NCBI GenBank assembly: GCA_964431655.1
Contig: CAYSKJ010000027.1
Span: 1-26,771 of the forward strand
DNA length: 26,771 nt
From: CAYMEV01 sp964431655 [NCBI: uncultured bacterium]
Lineage (GTDB): Bacteria > CAYMEV01
Direction: 5' to 3'
Part shown: one piece after another, positions 23,052 through 26,771 of the stretch
Numbering within the stretch: the stretch's first letter is position 1
Layout: every line of letters starts with the position of its first letter
The notes under the pieces: model-generated
The model's database searches: none
Told to the model about the DNA's origin: nothing
The model's input: the letters and a program-made list of their open reading frames with translations, nothing else
Position numbers and translations under genes: made by a program

Positions 23052-26000
23052 TTAAGAACCCGGAACAGATAATTTCAGAAAGGTATGAAAACCTTGTATA
23101 TTTGCAGTCTGGAAGTGCGTCAAGGGTTTATAAGGCATGGGACAGCAAGGAAAAGAGATTTATAGCAGTTAAGATAGGTAAAAAAGAAGAGTTTGGCAGT
23201 CATATCAAAAAGGATTTTGAAATTTTGTCCGACCTTAACCATCCCAACCTGTGCCGGGTCTACTCCATGGATTTTTACGGCAAAGAAGGACTTGTCATCC
23301 AGTACCTGGAATATATTGACGGCATCAATATTCTGGAGGCATGCACTCCCCTGGATTTCCCATTTCTGACAAGGAGGCTTAAGGAAATACTCCTTGCCCT
23401 TGACTATATACACTCCAAAAGTCTTGTTCACATGGATATTAAGATAAACAATATAATGGTGGAGAATGCAGAAAGGGAAAATGACCCAAAGGTAAAAATC
23501 CTTGATTTCGGTATATCAAAAAGGATAACTGATATAAGGGACAGCAGGATATCCGGTACCATTCACTATATTGCTCCCGAGCAGTTCCTTTCCGGCAGAA
23601 TAACCCATAAGGCTGACCTCTTTTCTCTTGGTGTCCTGCTGTACAGGATAACCACCTCAAGATTTCCCTTCGAGGGTAAAAGCATCAACCAGGTGATGGA
23701 AAGCATACTGAACAGCACCCCTGTCCTTCCCTATGTTCTGAATCCTGATATCCCCTATTATCTGAACCTTATTATTGAAAACCTCCTTTCGAAAGATCCC
23801 GGCCAGAGGTTTGATTCTGCAGCGGAGATACTGGATATCATCAATTCCTATTCTGAATCCTATGACAAGCATTTCAGCTATGCGGGAAAGATTCTTCATC
23901 CTCCCCCCTTTGCCGGCAGAGACGGGCTTATCAGGAGTGTCCAGGACACCGTTGAATCCTATTTCAGCGGAAAGGAAAGCTGTAATTTTCTTATGCTGAT
24001 CGGTGAAAGGGGCATTGGCAAGACAGCTGTATTGAGAAAGATAAACAATGCCCTTCTGTTAAGGGATATTACCTCCCAGATGTATACACCGCGAAAAGAC
24101 AGCAAAATACCCTATGAAATGCTCATTGACCTTCTTACCCTCTTTATGGATACAAGCCTGGGTTATGGTTATAAATCGGATATAAAAAGGATATTCAGGG
24201 AATATGAAGCAGAAATCAAAGCAAATCTGTTCCTTAATAAGGACAGGATATTCAGCAGTATTGCTGGTTTTTTTGAAATAGTCGACAGCAGTGCAAGGGC
24301 TGTATTCCTTATAGATGATTTTGAGTTTACAGACAGCAGCAGTATTGAACTGCTGAACAATCTTCTTTTATCCATAGCCCCCCGGCGCAATTTTCTTTTT
24401 ATTGTTTCTGTCGATGAGTCTGAGTATCCCGTCGTATCAGAAGTTTTGTCCTTCCCGGTAAAAGCCTTCAATATAACGACTCTGGGCAAAAGTGAAACCC
24501 TGAAGATTCTTGAGGGCATGTCCGGCATGCATGATCTTCCTGAGGCCATAAAGGATTATATCCTCGAAAATTCGGGTGGTAACCCCACCTTTATTGTTGA
24601 ACTTTTCAGGCATATCTGGCCAAGCTATCTGAAAAATCTCAGCATAGAGCATGTATTTGACCGGGAAGCATCCGTAACAGCAAGATTCCGTCAGATTTTC
24701 ATCAAGAAGATAAGCCGTCTGAACAGCGATGAAACTGCCCTGTTAAAATATACTTCCCTTTTTAACCTGCCCTTCAGGCTCTCTACTATCTGTGAGCTTC
24801 TGGAGGGCATAATAGACAATGTTCCTGCTTTGATAGACGGCCTTATTAACAAGGATATTCTGGAATATATGCAGGGTGATGTGTATATCAGAAGCAAAAG
24901 GGCAATATACAATACTTTGATTAGAGAAAAATTGGATAAAAATACAATCAGGGCAATCCATAAAAGGATTGCCCTGTTCTATGAAAGAAAGAAACCCGAT
25001 TACCCGGGACTTCCTGATGAGGAGATTGCCTATCACTTCATTGAGGCCCAGGATGCTGAAAAGCTGGAATATGTGCTTTTTGTAGTTGACCAGGTCTTTA
25101 AGAAGGGAAGCCTCGGGCAGGCCGTTTCCATGCTTGAGCAGGTTCTGGAGTATGCGGATACAAATAACCCCCTCTTTGATGACATCCTGGATAAATACTT
25201 CCAGTGCCAGTATTATTCTGGCAATTACAGCAAGCTTTTATGCTTTCTTTCTGAGAAAGAGAGTAAAACAGACCCGGGGTCCAAAACCGGCATACAGATA
25301 AGGTTATACCAGGCCAGGATACACACTGAACTTCGAAGCTATACCAAAGCTTTCGGGATTCTTGATGAACTGGGTGGTATGAAACAGCTTGTCAATTATC
25401 CTGAACAGAGATATGAATACCTTCTTCTTAGTTTTATTATGACCTTTAAATACAGGTCTGATTTAAATGCAGGCGATAAACAGCTCTCAGAGATAGCCTG
25501 CACCATGGAGAAGAAAGATATGCCTGAAAACTTACGGGCAGAATACAAAATGGCTCTGGCAAACTACTGGTACATTGTAAGGCATGATTACGGCCGGGCT
25601 CTTGAATACTGGGAGGATGCATACAGCTACTTTAAGAGAGTTAATGATCTCTACGGCCTGTCCAGGACCACCAATAATCTGTCCCTGAAATATCTGAATG
25701 ACGGAAATTATGAAAAGGCCCTGAAGTTTATGAATGAGAGTGCTGATTATGACAGGACTCTTGGCAACCTTCCCTCTCTGGGCAAAACCTACGGGAATAT
25801 GGGTGTAATTTACCAGCATAAAATGGAATTCGGCAAATCCCTGAGATATTACCTGGAATCGCTGAAGATCAGGGAAAAACTGCATTTGTCAGAAGTTTAT
25901 AAGATTTATAACAATATAATCTATGTATATTACCTTCTCAACAGGTATCAAAGCGCCCTGGAGCTGATAAAAAAAATAGAGAATGATGTCAGCATTGATG

Positions 26001-26662
26001 ATAAGCAGGAATTTTACAATACCCACATGTCAAAGGCAAAATGCCTTATGGATATCGGAGACTATGAAGGATCCATGGCAATTGTCAACTTTCTGAGAAA
26101 GGAGCTCGGGGAAAGCAATGTCGAGATGCTTATGGTGGGGATGAAGAATCAGTTTTACCTGTCGGATGATCCGGGTTTCAGCAAGGCCAGAAAACAGCTG
26201 GAAGAGATACTGATTAAAGACGGAGAAGGGCTTGAGAGTCATACCAACAGTATATACAGCATGCTTGAATTTTTTTCTGAAAATGGCCTGCTGGATCCTG
26301 CAGGGGAGCTTAAAAAGAGATACCTGAAACTGAAGATAACGAAAAATACGGCGTCCTTTAAGGTTAATATACTGTATTGTCTGAGCTATCTTGAAAAGGA
26401 CAGCTATATCTGTCTGGAATACCTTTCCAATGCCATAAGAACCGAGAAAAAGATTGGAAGGCCCCTCTATCTCTTCAGGCTTTTTTACAGAAGAGGCGAA
26501 CTGCTTACCGCTCTTGGCCAGAAGGAAGCCGGCATGGAGCAGATCAAAATGGCCGGTTATTATTTCAGGCAGTTCGAGAACAATATACCAGAAAAGTTTA
26601 CATCCTTTTTCCATAAATCCCCTGCATACAATAAGTACCGTGATATGTACAACTCCCTTTAA
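23048..26662 (+). CDS. Ser/Thr kinase-STAND-like ATPase-TPR signalling protein
   Basis: This 1204-residue soluble protein begins with a kinase domain (about 13-268): a weak glycine loop (SGSASRV, 21-27), Lys42 in AVKIGK, HMDIKINN (128-135), DFG (153-155) and APEQ (176-179). HMD replaces HRD, so it is a non-RD kinase. Then comes an AAA_16/STAND-type ATPase: PFAGRDGLI (287-295), Walker A GERGIGKT (319-326), Walker B VFLIDD (419-424) and the GNPTF motif (511-515). Residues about 540-680 look like a winged-helix/helical region with AYHFIEAQD. The rest (about 690-1204) is helical TPR, clearest at 834-990. The plan matches known kinase-ATPase-TPR regulators, in which the repeats sense partners and the ATPase acts as a switch. 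No DNA-binding, cyclase or nuclease domain is visible. It is coupled by ATGA overlap to the DHH phosphoesterase. Confidence 0.88.
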   Translation: MIKNPEQIISERYENLVYLQSGSASRVYKAWDSKEKRFIAVKIGKKEEFGSHIKKDFEILSDLNHPNLCRVYSMDFYGKEGLVIQYLEYIDGINILEACTPLDFPFLTRRLKEILLALDYIHSKSLVHMDIKINNIMVENAERENDPKVKILDFGISKRITDIRDSRISGTIHYIAPEQFLSGRITHKADLFSLGVLLYRITTSRFPFEGKSINQVMESILNSTPVLPYVLNPDIPYYLNLIIENLLSKDPGQRFDSAAEILDIINSYSESYDKHFSYAGKILHPPPFAGRDGLIRSVQDTVESYFSGKESCNFLMLIGERGIGKTAVLRKINNALLLRDITSQMYTPRKDSKIPYEMLIDLLTLFMDTSLGYGYKSDIKRIFREYEAEIKANLFLNKDRIFSSIAGFFEIVDSSARAVFLIDDFEFTDSSSIELLNNLLLSIAPRRNFLFIVSVDESEYPVVSEVLSFPVKAFNITTLGKSETLKILEGMSGMHDLPEAIKDYILENSGGNPTFIVELFRHIWPSYLKNLSIEHVFDREASVTARFRQIFIKKISRLNSDETALLKYTSLFNLPFRLSTICELLEGIIDNVPALIDGLINKDILEYMQGDVYIRSKRAIYNTLIREKLDKNTIRAIHKRIALFYERKKPDYPGLPDEEIAYHFIEAQDAEKLEYVLFVVDQVFKKGSLGQAVSMLEQVLEYADTNNPLFDDILDKYFQCQYYSGNYSKLLCFLSEKESKTDPGSKTGIQIRLYQARIHTELRSYTKAFGILDELGGMKQLVNYPEQRYEYLLLSFIMTFKYRSDLNAGDKQLSEIACTMEKKDMPENLRAEYKMALANYWYIVRHDYGRALEYWEDAYSYFKRVNDLYGLSRTTNNLSLKYLNDGNYEKALKFMNESADYDRTLGNLPSLGKTYGNMGVIYQHKMEFGKSLRYYLESLKIREKLHLSEVYKIYNNIIYVYYLLNRYQSALELIKKIENDVSIDDKQEFYNTHMSKAKCLMDIGDYEGSMAIVNFLRKELGESNVEMLMVGMKNQFYLSDDPGFSKARKQLEEILIKDGEGLESHTNSIYSMLEFFSENGLLDPAGELKKRYLKLKITKNTASFKVNILYCLSYLEKDSYICLEYLSNAIRTEKKIGRPLYLFRLFYRRGELLTALGQKEAGMEQIKMAGYYFRQFENNIPEKFTSFFHKSPAYNKYRDMYNSL

Positions 26663-26771
26663 TTTAAATATTCAGGGAATTGACTTTCGGCAGAATTTTT
26701 TGTCCTTAATATTATGGTGTCAGTATACCAGGCAATAAAGTTTCCTTGTCCTTTGAAAAGGCAAAAGCACC
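26663..26771. other. Right-end intergenic stretch
   Basis: No gene and no clear hairpin terminator are seen after the large kinase gene. A weak promoter-like pair (TTGTCC, 18 bases, TATACC at about 26700-26729, plus strand) might serve a gene beyond the edge; support is poor. Confidence 0.3.

Noticed and set aside
26030-26614. Minus-strand frame of 194 codons opposite the end of the large kinase
   Set aside because: It mirrors the TPR-coding region and has no independent support.
1-26771. CRISPR arrays, insertion sequences, integrase or phage genes, tRNA or rRNA genes
   Set aside because: No spaced direct repeats, transposase motifs, or cloverleaf or rRNA sequences were recognised on either strand.

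Overview
The window looks like chromosomal DNA of a Gram-negative, probably uncultivated and perhaps anaerobic bacterium. Three genes for KDO, an inner-core lipopolysaccharide sugar, imply an outer membrane. Other pointers are a spirochete-like relaxed lipobox, Hanks-type kinases fused to tetratricopeptide (TPR) and ATPase modules, two radical SAM enzymes, and a codon style rich in AGG (Arg) and ATA (Ile) at moderate GC. The phylum cannot be fixed from the sequence alone. There are no rRNA or tRNA genes, insertion sequences, phage genes or CRISPR arrays. Coding density is very high; the longest gap is about 185 bases.

Left part (1-7613): a membrane-anchored SGNH-type protein runs off the left edge on the minus strand, behind a guanine deaminase gene. 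Divergent from these, on the plus strand, is a pyridoxal-phosphate amino acid decarboxylase of the Orn/Lys/Arg family. It meets, tail to tail with overlapping stop codons, a minus-strand operon kdsD-kdsA-HAD phosphatase-lipoprotein. This operon supplies the KDO route from arabinose-5-phosphate to KDO-8-phosphate, and the HAD enzyme is a candidate for the missing last phosphatase step.

Middle part (7759-12232): an alkaline-phosphatase-superfamily phosphohydrolase (plus) converges on a minus-strand set of a DUF1573-like secreted protein, a membrane-bound family 2 glycosyltransferase and a SPASM-type radical SAM enzyme. This set may serve envelope or surface-polymer modification.

Right part (12294-26662): a two-lobed M16 metallopeptidase is followed by a tight four-gene operon behind a good sigma70-type promoter. 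It encodes a transmembrane Ser/Thr kinase with helical repeats, a NodU/CmcH-type O-carbamoyltransferase, a B12-binding-domain radical SAM enzyme and TsaE (tRNA t6A ATPase). A perfect 11-bp bidirectional terminator separates it from a convergent glutamate dehydrogenase gene. Divergent from that is a translationally coupled pair: an NrnA-like DHH phosphoesterase and a 1204-residue kinase / STAND-like ATPase / TPR protein.

The parts most worth a closer look are the kinase-carbamoyltransferase-B12 radical SAM-TsaE operon and the DHH phosphoesterase-kinase-ATPase pair. The functions of both as units are inferred, not shown.
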